The notes below the pieces were generated by a model, which did not search any database, was not told the origin of the DNA, and saw nothing but the letters and a program-made list of their open reading frames with translations. DNA of 64,000 bases, taken from positions 1 to 64,000 of IMG/VR virus record IMGVR_UViG_3300013131_000042, one strand, 5' to 3'. The translations under genes were made by a program, and so were the position numbers. Below are positions 42,330 through 50,711 of the stretch, piece by piece; position 1 is the first letter of the stretch; the number at the start of each line of letters is the position of its first letter. The stretch comes from a virus.

Positions 42330-42632
42330 ATGGCTGACCCCGTTACCGCCGTTAGTGGAATTCAAGGACTCACTGGGGAAATCACGGTCCCCGTCCCTCC
42401 CAACGCCCCGGCGGCGATGGGTCCAGCAACGCTGGTGGGAAATGCGGGTCTGGTTCTGCAAGCTAGTCCGTCGAATATCGCGCCTGTTTACGTGGGCAAC
42501 TCGACTGTGACTATCAGCTCTGGGCTCTGGCTTTTGCCGGGGTCCTCCATGTTCATCCCCGTCAACGACGCCTCGGACGTGTACGTGATTGCCGCGGTGG
42601 CGGGTCAGCTCGTTCGCGGAATGGAGCTGTGA
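42330..42632 (+). CDS. Small beta-rich tail protein, tandem paralog 1
   Basis: A 100-residue protein two bases after the beta-helix gene. The second half (PVYVGNSTVTISSGLWLLPGSSMFIPVNDASDVYVIAAVAG) aligns with the next protein's IVYIGPSTMSVAGDGGVELRAGSSIFYPISEVDSLYAVAASG. Proteins with this V-Y-V/I-G..S...G..L..G.S.F.P pattern occur next to phage fibres and may bind carbohydrate or cap fibres. Function not established. Confidence 0.65.
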   Translation: MADPVTAVSGIQGLTGEITVPVPPNAPAAMGPATLVGNAGLVLQASPSNIAPVYVGNSTVTISSGLWLLPGSSMFIPVNDASDVYVIAAVAGQLVRGMEL

Positions 42633-42633
42633 G

Positions 42634-42972
42634 ATGAGTGTTGTTACCCACGCACAAGGCTTTCCTGCAAGTGGCGGCATTGGCGCAAACGTCGGCGCCA
42701 GTGTCGCAGCATCAGGCAATATCTCGGTCACTACTGCTGTAGCCCAGCTGGTGCCTTTCCCGGTACGCAAGGCAATTGTCGGAGTGCTGATTCAGTCACG
42801 GTCGACCAATGCGGCGATTGTTTATATTGGGCCGTCTACGATGAGCGTAGCAGGGGATGGTGGTGTCGAACTGCGCGCAGGTTCGTCAATTTTCTACCCT
42901 ATTAGTGAGGTAGATTCGCTGTATGCAGTTGCCGCAAGCGGCACGATGACGGTGGCAGTTCACTGGGTGTAA
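42634..42972 (+). CDS. Small beta-rich tail protein, tandem paralog 2
   Basis: A 112-residue protein. ATG 42634 (GTGAG upstream) directly follows the previous stop. N-terminal ~45 residues are Gly/Ala/Ser-rich, then the same beta module as paralog 1. The pair arose by tandem duplication. They sit between the beta-helix protein and the long fibre. Confidence 0.65.
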   Translation: MSVVTHAQGFPASGGIGANVGASVAASGNISVTTAVAQLVPFPVRKAIVGVLIQSRSTNAAIVYIGPSTMSVAGDGGVELRAGSSIFYPISEVDSLYAVAASGTMTVAVHWV

Positions 42973-42982
42973 GAGGTAAACA

Positions 42983-45900
42983 ATGTCTGGTCTGATTTAC
43001 ATCGAGAATCCCGAGCTTGTCGCTGGTGTTAGTGGCTCGGGCACGATCAACCGTTTGCCTCTGTGGACCGGCATCTCGACGCTCGGAAACAGCGCACTCA
43101 CCCAGCTGGGGACGTTGGTCGGCGTAAACGTAGCGGTACCTACAGCGGGTTTGAGCCTGCCTGCTGGTACGACGGCTGCGGCCTCGATGAATTTTGCGAC
43201 CGGATCGGCGCCCACGACGCCTAACGCGGGCGACTTGTGGTTCGACGGTACGTATCTCTACCTTCGGGCAGGAGGCATCAACCAGCCGCTCAACGCGCCG
43301 TACGGCACGGGTACGCAGGACCGTCTCAGCAAGTGGGGACCCGGCGGCCTTGGCTTGACGGACACTGTTATCGTTCAAGATAACTCTCTCGGGTACATGA
43401 ATACCCGCGTCGTTACGACGACGGAAACTAACGTGCTTGCGCTCGACTCAAATGCGGGCGTAGGTCGTAACTTCACCTTCCGCAGCGGTGGCCTCGACCG
43501 CTTCGCGATGCGGGTAACCGGGACAGAGAGCGGCAGCGACACGGGCGGTGATTGGTCGCTCCGTCGCTACGATGACGCAGGCGTGTCTCTTGGACAGCCG
43601 CTTACGGCTGTACGTAAAGACGGACGTGTTTATACGAGCGATAACTTCGGTGCGGGTACGGACCCGGGCACCGGTAGCGCTATTTTCTCCTTGACGGGGC
43701 TCGTGGGCGGTAGTGGTTACGCGGCTAGCGCATCTGGTGTGGCGCTGACGGGCGGCTCTGGTACCGGCGCTACTGCGTCTATTGTTGTCAGCGGTGGTGC
43801 CGTTACCTGGGTCAACCTGGAGAGCCCCGGACAGGGGTATCAGGCCGGTGATGTTTTGTCGATTACTGGCGGCACTGGTACTATCCAAGTGCTGTCTGTC
43901 TCGAAGGTGTCTCGTGTATCGGGACTGCTGTCCGCTAGCGGCCGTATCGGCGCAGGAACGACCCAACCAACCGCAGGCATTGACTCAAGGTTTGGCGCGG
44001 TCGTCACTGGATGGCAACGTCGATCGCAAATCCTCTCGTCAGGAACAATCACCACCGCTGACGCCTACATGCTGACGATCGGCGGAAACGGTCTCGAAGA
44101 TATCGACGTTTCTAGTGCGACGACCCTGACAGGAATCGGTGTCTTTCCGCGACTCACGTCATCAACGTCGCGCGCCGTGAGTGCAATTCGCGCCGAGCCA
44201 CAGCTAGTTGTTACGTCGGGTAGCACGGCTAGATTCTCCCTCGTGTTCTCTGGTCTTTTGCAGCGTTCCAGCGCAACGGATCTCAACACAAATACAAATC
44301 TGCGAGGGATGCAGCTTAACGTCGGCAATAACAATGCCGCGGTTGCGTACACGACACCGGAAATTAGCGGCGTTCTGGTTTTTGCCAACAATACCCAGGC
44401 GGCGGGCTCCGTCGTCACAGCGCAGGATGGGTTTCGTGCGACGATCTCGCAGGGAGTGACTTCCGCGGGAACCGTAACTACTTCATCGCTTTTTCGTGGT
44501 GTTTTCTTCAACGTAAGTTCCGTTGTCTACACGACGTTCTACGGCCTGCGGCTAGAAAATGCGTCGATCACGGCGCCGGGAACGCGCCCAGTCAACTACT
44601 GGGGCATTAGCCAGGAGGATGCGTTTGCCAAGAACGTCTTCGCGGGCAGTACCGCCATTGGTCTGGCTGCAGGTACGGTAGCCGCTGCTTTCTTGGAACT
44701 TGCGGCGGGAACAACTGCCTCGGCACAGATTCGTTTTCGTACGGGTGTTGCCCCCTCAAGCCCTGCGACGGGTGACCTCTGGTTTGACGGTACGGACTTC
44801 AAGGCCCGTAATGGCGCCGGTACGCAAACCGTCGCGTATGTCGGAGGCCCTGGTGTAGGCACTGTTACGGGCTCCGGCACGTCCGGCACCATCCCCCGCT
44901 GGACGGGCGCAACTCCGTCGACGACGTTGGGGGATAGCGTCATGGTGCAAGTGGGGTCCGGCATCGGGCTCGGCACCTCGACGCTCTACACGGGCACCAA
45001 GCTGCAAGTCGCAGGGTCCGGCGGTATCGCCGCGATCACGTCCGAGGACACGAACGGCGGCGGCAACTTCCTGCGTTGGCTCGCCGACACGACGAACAAC
45101 CCGCTGATCAACTGGACGACGGGCAGCGCGCTGCGCTTCGCCACGTCGACCAGCGCCTTCGGTACGTTCGCCGAACGCGCCCGCATCGACTCGTCGGGCA
45201 ACCTCAGCCTCGGCGCAAGCCCGAGCAGCGGAAATCGCATCCTTCTTGGCGGCATTGGAAGCGGTACGAGCTACGTGAAGGCGAACGAGGCTGTTGTCCA
45301 GATGGGCAACATCTTTGCGGGCACTCTGCAGCTACTGACGAATAACTCGCCGCAAATGACGGTGACCAGCGTTGGCGATGTGGGTATCGGTACGAACAGC
45401 CCCGGCGCCAAGTTGGACGTTAACGGCGCTGCGCGTGCCCAATACGGCGTTTTCACGGCAGGCGTCTCTGCCTTCCTCTCGACGACGGGCGCACTGTACA
45501 CGTACTACACGTCCGGCACGGGAATCGTTGCGGCGTTTGCGGATAACAGCAGTACAGCCGCTCCGCTTGACCTGTTTTCGGGCAGTGTGCGCGGTCTGCG
45601 CGTAACGACTACTGGTAACGTAGGTATTGGACTCACTGTTCCGCAGACTCGTGCAGAGATTAACTACGGCACGTTGATTGCGGTTGCGCCATCTACGCCA
45701 AACACCACTACTGCGGTCACGCTGAGCGCCAACGACCCTGGCACTACGGCGGCGGGCAGTGGCGTACTTATGCAGCTGCGGCCCATCACTAACCGTGGTG
45801 CGGCGGTGGCTATTGGTGCAATCAACGAGAGTACGAATAAGGACGGTGGCGGCGCTCTCACGTTCTACTACAACAACGGTAACGGTACTGTAGCGGAGGC

Positions 45901-46939
45901 AATGCGGCTGTCGTCGGCTGGTAATCTCGGTATTAACGTTACGCCAAACGCGTCATACAAACTGCATGTTAACGGCACGATTGCTGCGTGGGACGGTACG
46001 AATGGACGCGTTGCACTGACACCGTCCGGTTCAGCACTTACGGGCTACGTTGACTGGCGTAACGGTGCAGGTACGCGCCTCGGCTACATGGGCGGCGGCA
46101 GTTCTACAAACCTGAATCTCAACCTGGAGAACAGCGCTAACCTGCTGATCAGCGGCGGCAACGTCGGCATTGGGATAACAACTTCTCCGAGTGCAACTCT
46201 TGAGGTTGGCCGAACCACGCTAGGGGTTGTTGATATAAGGCTTAGCAGCGCTGGAACAGCGTACATGAATTTGTACGCGGGCAGCGGTGTCGGAGCCGCG
46301 GTACTTATGTCTGTGCAACCTGAGCCCCTTGTTCTGGGAACGGCAAATTCCGAAAGAATGCGCATTGACTCTGTAGGCAACGTCGGCATCGGTGGCACGC
46401 CTACGACGTACAAGTTGGAGGTGCTCAGCTCGGATCTGAGTGTCTACGATGTGCGGGTCGGGCGTGGCGCTGCGGGAGATGATCAAAGCACGGTGGTTGG
46501 TCGTATCGCACTTGCGTCCAATACGACGGGTGGCAAGAACACGGCCATCGGCTATGCCACTCTGAACCTTGCCTCGACTGCCAACTACACGGTCGCTATC
46601 GGAGCCCAGGCATTGCAACTGCAGACCGGTGGCGACGGTAACGTAGCCATTGGTTATCTGGCAGGCGGTGTTCTTACGACCGGACAAAATAACACTATTA
46701 TTGGTACTAACGCCTGCGTAGCAAACCTCATTACAGGTTCTAGCAACATCGTTATTGGTTCCGGTGCGGACACGCTGTCAGGAAGCGCAAGTAACAAACT
46801 TGTTATTGGCAGTAGCGCGAACTACGTCGCTACGGATGGTGGACCTACGACCTACTACGCTACCGCAGGTTCGTCTGATGGTTACATCATTATAAATCTA
46901 AACGGCAGAGAAGTAAAAATCGAAGTATTTAAGGTCTGA
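42983..46939 (+). CDS. Long tail fibre with repeat shaft and YadA-like head repeats
   Basis: A 1318-residue protein. The N-terminus (GLIYIENPELVAGVSGSGTINRLPLWTGISTLGNSALTQ) and a repeat near residue ~560-660 (LAAGTTASAQIRFRTGVAPSSPATGDLWFDGTDFKARNG; GTIPRWTGATPSTTLGDS) are internal duplicates. The shaft has many VGIGT/ERARIDSSGN units. Residues ~1165-1285 carry NVAIG/NTAIG/NIVIGSGA repeats like YadA or Hep/Hag heads of trimeric adhesins, ending in a short ...NGREVKIEVFKV tail. Likely trimeric host-recognition fibre. No S74 chaperone domain is seen. Confidence 0.82.
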   Translation: MSGLIYIENPELVAGVSGSGTINRLPLWTGISTLGNSALTQLGTLVGVNVAVPTAGLSLPAGTTAAASMNFATGSAPTTPNAGDLWFDGTYLYLRAGGINQPLNAPYGTGTQDRLSKWGPGGLGLTDTVIVQDNSLGYMNTRVVTTTETNVLALDSNAGVGRNFTFRSGGLDRFAMRVTGTESGSDTGGDWSLRRYDDAGVSLGQPLTAVRKDGRVYTSDNFGAGTDPGTGSAIFSLTGLVGGSGYAASASGVALTGGSGTGATASIVVSGGAVTWVNLESPGQGYQAGDVLSITGGTGTIQVLSVSKVSRVSGLLSASGRIGAGTTQPTAGIDSRFGAVVTGWQRRSQILSSGTITTADAYMLTIGGNGLEDIDVSSATTLTGIGVFPRLTSSTSRAVSAIRAEPQLVVTSGSTARFSLVFSGLLQRSSATDLNTNTNLRGMQLNVGNNNAAVAYTTPEISGVLVFANNTQAAGSVVTAQDGFRATISQGVTSAGTVTTSSLFRGVFFNVSSVVYTTFYGLRLENASITAPGTRPVNYWGISQEDAFAKNVFAGSTAIGLAAGTVAAAFLELAAGTTASAQIRFRTGVAPSSPATGDLWFDGTDFKARNGAGTQTVAYVGGPGVGTVTGSGTSGTIPRWTGATPSTTLGDSVMVQVGSGIGLGTSTLYTGTKLQVAGSGGIAAITSEDTNGGGNFLRWLADTTNNPLINWTTGSALRFATSTSAFGTFAERARIDSSGNLSLGASPSSGNRILLGGIGSGTSYVKANEAVVQMGNIFAGTLQLLTNNSPQMTVTSVGDVGIGTNSPGAKLDVNGAARAQYGVFTAGVSAFLSTTGALYTYYTSGTGIVAAFADNSSTAAPLDLFSGSVRGLRVTTTGNVGIGLTVPQTRAEINYGTLIAVAPSTPNTTTAVTLSANDPGTTAAGSGVLMQLRPITNRGAAVAIGAINESTNKDGGGALTFYYNNGNGTVAEAMRLSSAGNLGINVTPNASYKLHVNGTIAAWDGTNGRVALTPSGSALTGYVDWRNGAGTRLGYMGGGSSTNLNLNLENSANLLISGGNVGIGITTSPSATLEVGRTTLGVVDIRLSSAGTAYMNLYAGSGVGAAVLMSVQPEPLVLGTANSERMRIDSVGNVGIGGTPTTYKLEVLSSDLSVYDVRVGRGAAGDDQSTVVGRIALASNTTGGKNTAIGYATLNLASTANYTVAIGAQALQLQTGGDGNVAIGYLAGGVLTTGQNNTIIGTNACVANLITGSSNIVIGSGADTLSGSASNKLVIGSSANYVATDGGPTTYYATAGSSDGYIIINLNGREVKIEVFKV
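44891..44935 (+). repeat. Fibre gene repeat tract, copy B
   Basis: Matches 281-316 as two identical blocks (20 and 16 bases) separated here by nine extra bases. It encodes IPRWTGATPSTTLGD. Confidence 0.85.
45171..45198 (+). repeat. 28-bp fibre repeat, copy 3
   Basis: Same unit as 717-744 and 1014-1041, encoding ERARIDSSG in the large fibre. It links the two fibre genes at DNA level. Confidence 0.85.
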
Positions 46940-46948
46940 GAGGAAATC

Positions 46949-47263
46949 ATGTTTTCTACCATCACTCCCGTTAACGTTTACCCCAACGCCTGCTCTGTCC
47001 TGTCCGTAGACCAAGCGGTCGTGCGTCTCGGTATGGGCGCCACCGTCTACTGGCAGCTGTACACGGCGGAAGGGCTTCAGACGCAGTCGAACACCACCCC
47101 GATGCCTGCGGAAGTCTACGCCCAGTGGGGCGATGACGATAAGTTCGCCTTCGAGTGGCTGGCTCAGAAGGAAGGACTTACCATTACCGGCCCCATCACC
47201 ATGGACCCGCCCTGGATGCCTCCCGCGCCCGAGCCTACGCCGGAACCTGCGCCTGAAGGTTGA
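46949..47263 (+). CDS. Small fibre-associated protein with PEPTPEP tail, second copy
   Basis: A 104-residue paralog of 1685-2017, again ten bases after a fibre stop. Shared features are M-F-S-T-I-T-P-V-N-V-Y-P at the start, a W/Y-Q-L strand, AQWGDDDKFAFEW against AAWGTDDAYLYTY, and the C-terminal PEPTPEPAPEG. The fixed pairing with fibre genes argues for a fibre-related job such as assembly or capping. Confidence 0.7.
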   Translation: MFSTITPVNVYPNACSVLSVDQAVVRLGMGATVYWQLYTAEGLQTQSNTTPMPAEVYAQWGDDDKFAFEWLAQKEGLTITGPITMDPPWMPPAPEPTPEPAPEG

Positions 47264-47337
47264 TCCCTTCACAAAACGCGTAGACGTGTTACCGTGCCAA
47301 AGCTAAAGCCGTAGAGGCCCCAGCAAAGGAACCGAAC

Positions 47338-47553
47338 ATGACCCCGACGCCTGATCAGAAGCAGATTGAGACCCAGAACCGTGCCCTCTCCACGCTCGTG
47401 GCGGCGGCGCGACTTGCCCAGTCCAAGGGCGCCTTCACTCTCGAAGAGTCGACGGCTATCCTTGAGGCGATTCGCGTGTTCGAACAGCCGCCCCCGGGCG
47501 CTGCGCCGCAGGCTTCGGCCGAAGTCGTGGCTCCGGCGGCTGGCACGGCCTGA
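47338..47553 (+). CDS. Hypothetical small helical protein
   Basis: A 71-residue protein with AAAGGAACC before ATG 47338. It has a helix (NRALSTLVAAARLAQSKGAFTLEESTAILEAIRVFE) and a Pro/Ala tail. It is separated by 74 bases from the preceding gene and lies just before a terminator. Not recognised. Confidence 0.55.
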   Translation: MTPTPDQKQIETQNRALSTLVAAARLAQSKGAFTLEESTAILEAIRVFEQPPPGAAPQASAEVVAPAAGTA

Positions 47554-47574
47554 CCGACACGATGTGATAGAACC

Positions 47575-47608
47575 AGGGCAGAGGCTACGGTCTCTGCCCT
47601 TTTTGTTT
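47575..47608 (+). terminator. Rho-independent terminator
   Basis: A perfect 9-bp stem AGGGCAGAG/CTCTGCCCT with an 8-base loop, followed by TTTTGTTT. It ends the transcript carrying the fibre and small genes, 22 bases after the stop of 47338-47553. The T run leads directly into the ribosome-binding site of the next gene. Confidence 0.9.
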
Positions 47609-47617
47609 GGAGGACCC

Positions 47618-48565
47618 ATGCCCCAGCCCGGCGATACGGTAGAACTCTACCGAGATATTACTGAAAACGGTATTCGCACAGACCCCGCGACTCTAACGCT
47701 CACGGTTACGACCCCGTCTGCGGTCTCCACCGTGTACACCTACCCATCGTCTCCGAACATCACGAAGACGGAGACGGGTAAATTCAAGGCGGCAGTCACC
47801 GTCAACGCCGCTGGTATTTGGGCCTACACGTGGGCCTCGACGGTGCCCACGACGACGTTCACGTCCAAGTTCCAGGTTGACCCGCTGTTCGAGAGCGTGA
47901 CTTACACGGTCACGAATCTCGTAGGCGGCGCGGCTTTGCCGAACGTACTGCTGGAGTTTTTCGACTCGTCCTCGAACTTGGCTCCGAGGGCTACGGCCAG
48001 GACCAACGCGCTTGGGCAAATCACCGCGCGCCTTCTTCCGGGCGTCTACCGTGTGGAGGGGCAGCTGACCAAGGCGGCGCCGCTCCGCACGCAAATCACC
48101 GTGCTCGACACCAATGGTGTCACGCCGCAGACCTTTGCGGGCACGATGTCGCTCTACACGATTAACAACCCTGTTGCTGCGCAGGTCTGCCGCCTGTTCG
48201 GCTTCATGGTCGACAGCCTTGGCGTACCGCTTCGTGGTGTCGAAGTGATGCTGACCACGGTCGGCATGGGCTGGAACAAGCCCTTCGTCAACGGGCAGGC
48301 CACCGGTATCGACCCGCTCAACCAAGCTGTGGCCACCCAGTGGCGCAGCGTCTACACCGATAACAACGGCTTTTGGGAGACGGATGTGCCCGTGGGAGCG
48401 CTGCTGCGGGTACGAGTTCCTGTAATTTACTACGACAAGATTTTCCGCGTACCGGAGGAGACGACGCTGAACATCAAGGATGCGCGCACCGACGCTCTTA
48501 CGATGGATACGGGGATCACCAATGAGGTGCCCTATACCGGTGGCTACGCGGGCAATCCGCACTGA
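47618..48565 (+). CDS. Virion protein with Ig/carboxypeptidase-regulatory-like domains
   Basis: A 315-residue protein. ATG 47618 has GGAGG upstream and lies ten bases after the terminator's T run; in-frame codons further upstream belong to the previous gene region. Residues ~1-95 look like an Ig-like domain (DTVELYRDITENGIRTDPATLTLTVTTPS...KFKAAVTVNAAGIWAYTW). Residues ~100-165 and ~190-290 resemble CarboxypepD_reg-like modules (LPNVLLEFFDSSS...GQITARLLPGVYRVEG; SLGVPLRGVEVMLTTV). Probably a tail or fibre accessory protein. Confidence 0.65.
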   Translation: MPQPGDTVELYRDITENGIRTDPATLTLTVTTPSAVSTVYTYPSSPNITKTETGKFKAAVTVNAAGIWAYTWASTVPTTTFTSKFQVDPLFESVTYTVTNLVGGAALPNVLLEFFDSSSNLAPRATARTNALGQITARLLPGVYRVEGQLTKAAPLRTQITVLDTNGVTPQTFAGTMSLYTINNPVAAQVCRLFGFMVDSLGVPLRGVEVMLTTVGMGWNKPFVNGQATGIDPLNQAVATQWRSVYTDNNGFWETDVPVGALLRVRVPVIYYDKIFRVPEETTLNIKDARTDALTMDTGITNEVPYTGGYAGNPH

Positions 48566-48573
48566 GGTAGACC

Positions 48574-48822
48574 ATGCACGAGAAGGTAGAAGTCTGGATG
48601 GCGTTTGCTTGGCCTGCGATCAGCTTTGTGCTGAACGCGTTCTGGGCGCAGAAGACGGAGGAGTGGTGGCAGGAGTGGGCAGAGCCGAAGGGCTTTGGCG
48701 GCATGTGCCTGCTCACCTTCAAGTCCATCTGCCAGAAGTACGGGTCGGACTGCGGTCCTGACCTGAACGCTTTGAAGAGCCGCAAAAAGCCTGAAGAAAC
48801 GACGAACGACCAGCCTGTTTAA
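48574..48822 (+). CDS. Small membrane protein, holin candidate
   Basis: An 82-residue protein with GAGG before ATG 48574. One hydrophobic segment (VWMAFAWPAISFVLNAFWA, residues ~7-25) precedes a Trp/Glu-rich amphipathic stretch and a charged tail (SRKKPEETTNDQPV). Short length, single membrane helix and charged C-terminus are compatible with a holin or other membrane effector, but there is no direct sequence match. It is the last gene before the replication block. Confidence 0.5.
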   Translation: MHEKVEVWMAFAWPAISFVLNAFWAQKTEEWWQEWAEPKGFGGMCLLTFKSICQKYGSDCGPDLNALKSRKKPEETTNDQPV

Positions 48823-48830
48823 TAAACTTG

Positions 48831-48860
48831 TTGACTGCGCGTCCTCTGGCTGTGTAGAAA
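48831..48860 (+). promoter_or_regulatory. Candidate sigma-70-type promoter for the replication operon
   Basis: TTGACT (48831-48836) and TAGAAA (48855-48860) with an 18-base spacer, placed in the only sizeable gap between tail genes and replication genes. The match is moderate. A start just downstream would place much of the hairpin within the leader only in part, so promoter and hairpin functions may compete. Confidence 0.35.
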
Positions 48861-48890
48861 CTACTACGTTTCTGACAGTTCAGAGGACGC
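48839..48890 (+). promoter_or_regulatory. Long leader hairpin covering the helicase ribosome-binding site
   Basis: Three nested stems: GCGTCCTCTG with CAGAGGACGC (48839-48848/48881-48890), CTGT with ACAG (48850-48853/48875-48878), and AGAAAC with GTTTCT (48856-48861/48868-48873), loop TACTAC. In total 20 bp with two small internal loops. The 3' arm contains AGAGGA, the ribosome-binding site for ATG 48894. Confidence 0.7.
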
Positions 48891-48893
48891 AGC

Positions 48894-50288
48894 ATGTTGA
48901 TTCGCCTGAAGCGCCGGGAGAGCCCGGCTGACGTAATCGTACGCGGGGCCATGGTGCGCGCCCCCAAACACCTTGTGAACATCGACAAGGTCCGCAACGA
49001 CCTGAAGCTCAGGAACGCCGCCTACTGGCAGGCCATGCAGACCGGAGCCCCGACGCAGGGCCTGGAGCCCTTCCTGGAGCTGTTTCGGGAGACGGACGAG
49101 TGGGTCGAGGTTCCTCGGCACTACCCCCTGCCCTTGCTCGCCCCAGCGCCTGCCACGACCACGCAGGTCCTCACGGGTCGACCACTGCAGGCGGGGCCGC
49201 TCTCGAAGATTGAGCCCCGGGACGAGGTGCAGGTCGAGTCGGTGGACGCGCTACTGGCGGACCGGACCGACAAGATTCTCGCGCTCGGCTGCGGGAAGGG
49301 GAAGACGTTTGTCAGCCTCTACTCGGCGGCAAAGGGGAAGCGTTACCCCATCCTGGTGGTCGTCCACACCAACGCTCTCCTCGACCAGTGGCGTCAGCGC
49401 ATCACAGACTTTCTGGGGATCGAGCCAGATGATGTCGGCCACATTCAAGGTCCCACTGTCCGCTGGAACGGGTACGGGATCGCGGTTGCAATGCTGCACA
49501 GTCTGGTACAAAAGCAGTACGAGGACGGCTTTTACAAGTACTGGAATTTGGTCATCTTCGATGAGGTTCATCGTATCGGGGCCAAGACGTTCATCCAGGC
49601 TGCTAGCATGTTCAACGCCGAGCGCTGGGGCCTTTCTGCCACCCTGCAGCGTGCAGACGGTATGGACAAGGCCATCCACCTGCATCTCGGACCGGTAGCC
49701 TACGAAGACCTGCGTCAGCCGCTGGAGCCGACCATCTACTTCGTGCCCACTAACCTGCAGATTAATATGCAGCGTTACATCTTCCGTGGTGGGCGCGTTA
49801 ATTTGGCGCAGCTGATGACGACGCTGGCGGACCACCCAGTGCGCAACCAGAAAATCATGCACTGGCTGGACAAAGCAGTGAAGGATGGGCGTACGGTGCT
49901 CGTGCTCGGGGAGCGCCTGAGCCAGCTGTCAACGCTCTGCGAGATGATGACGAGCACGGAATCGAAGGCCATTCACGTGGGTTCGATGACGCAGGAAGAG
50001 CGCCGGGATGCGCTGACTAAGCAGGTGGTCTTTGCCACGCAGCACTTGGCGAAGGAGGGGCTCGACCGGCCCGCTTTCGACACGCTGTTCATCCTCATCC
50101 CGTTCGGCGGAGATGGCCGTCTGCAGCAGTCGGTAGGCCGTATCCTCCGCACGTTCGATGGCAAGAAAGACCCAAAGGTTCTGATTTTCGAGGACGATAT
50201 TAGTATCATCAAAGCCCTCGGAAATAAGATGAGGCGTAACTTGAAGAAGATGGGCTATCCCGCAAAAGAGCTGAAGAAGAAGGAGTAG
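48894..50288 (+). CDS. SF2 DNA helicase (UvsW-like)
   Basis: A 464-residue DEAD/DEAH-class helicase. Walker A GCGKGKT (132-138), DEVH box (223-226), SAT motif III (248-250), and motif VI QSVGRILR (412-419) are all present in order. UvsW-like phage helicases remodel recombination intermediates and stalled forks. The first ~110 residues form an extra N-terminal domain. First gene of the replication block; its ribosome-binding site lies in the long hairpin. Confidence 0.88.
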   Translation: MLIRLKRRESPADVIVRGAMVRAPKHLVNIDKVRNDLKLRNAAYWQAMQTGAPTQGLEPFLELFRETDEWVEVPRHYPLPLLAPAPATTTQVLTGRPLQAGPLSKIEPRDEVQVESVDALLADRTDKILALGCGKGKTFVSLYSAAKGKRYPILVVVHTNALLDQWRQRITDFLGIEPDDVGHIQGPTVRWNGYGIAVAMLHSLVQKQYEDGFYKYWNLVIFDEVHRIGAKTFIQAASMFNAERWGLSATLQRADGMDKAIHLHLGPVAYEDLRQPLEPTIYFVPTNLQINMQRYIFRGGRVNLAQLMTTLADHPVRNQKIMHWLDKAVKDGRTVLVLGERLSQLSTLCEMMTSTESKAIHVGSMTQEERRDALTKQVVFATQHLAKEGLDRPAFDTLFILIPFGGDGRLQQSVGRILRTFDGKKDPKVLIFEDDISIIKALGNKMRRNLKKMGYPAKELKKKE

Positions 50289-50291
50289 TAG

Positions 50292-50711
50292 ATGAGTATC
50301 AAGTTCGAGGTGCGTGACCGGCTGTACGAGGGATACAAGCCCTCAAAGCCTGCCCGATGGGCGATGGTCGAGCGGAAAGGGCGACGCATGTTCGTCCAAG
50401 AGCTGAACGAGGAGATTGAGCTGTTCTCCATCAAGACGCTCGCAGAGGCGCTCGACCGGGAGCAGAAGCAAATCTACCTGTGGGAGAAGGAGCGCAGTTT
50501 TCCGAAGCCGCTCTTCGAGATCGCACAGGATAAGTCTCGCCGTTACTACAGCCACACGCAGGTGCTGAACTGCCACCACCTGTGGCGCCGCAAGTATAAC
50601 GGTATGAAATACTTTAAGAACACGGACTTGTTCTTGAGCTTTATGGCCGACATTAAACGCGTGTTCTACGCACGTACCCTGGTAGTTGGAGCGAACGGAG
50701 AGTTGCCATGA
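50292..50711 (+). CDS. MerR-like HTH DNA-binding protein
   Basis: A 139-residue protein with GGAG before ATG 50292. Residues ~44-88 (FSIKTLAEALDREQKQIYLWEKE..FPKPLFEI...RRYYSHTQV) read as a winged helix-turn-helix of the MerR/excisionase type. Lacking an effector domain, it may be a transcription regulator of the replication operon or a replication accessory protein. Overlaps the next start (ATGA-type). Confidence 0.65.
   Translation: MSIKFEVRDRLYEGYKPSKPARWAMVERKGRRMFVQELNEEIELFSIKTLAEALDREQKQIYLWEKERSFPKPLFEIAQDKSRRYYSHTQVLNCHHLWRRKYNGMKYFKNTDLFLSFMADIKRVFYARTLVVGANGELP

Noticed and set aside
47275-47290. Short dyad AACGCGT/ACGTGTT before 47338
   Set aside because: One mismatch and a two-base centre; too short and unsupported by repeats elsewhere to call a site.
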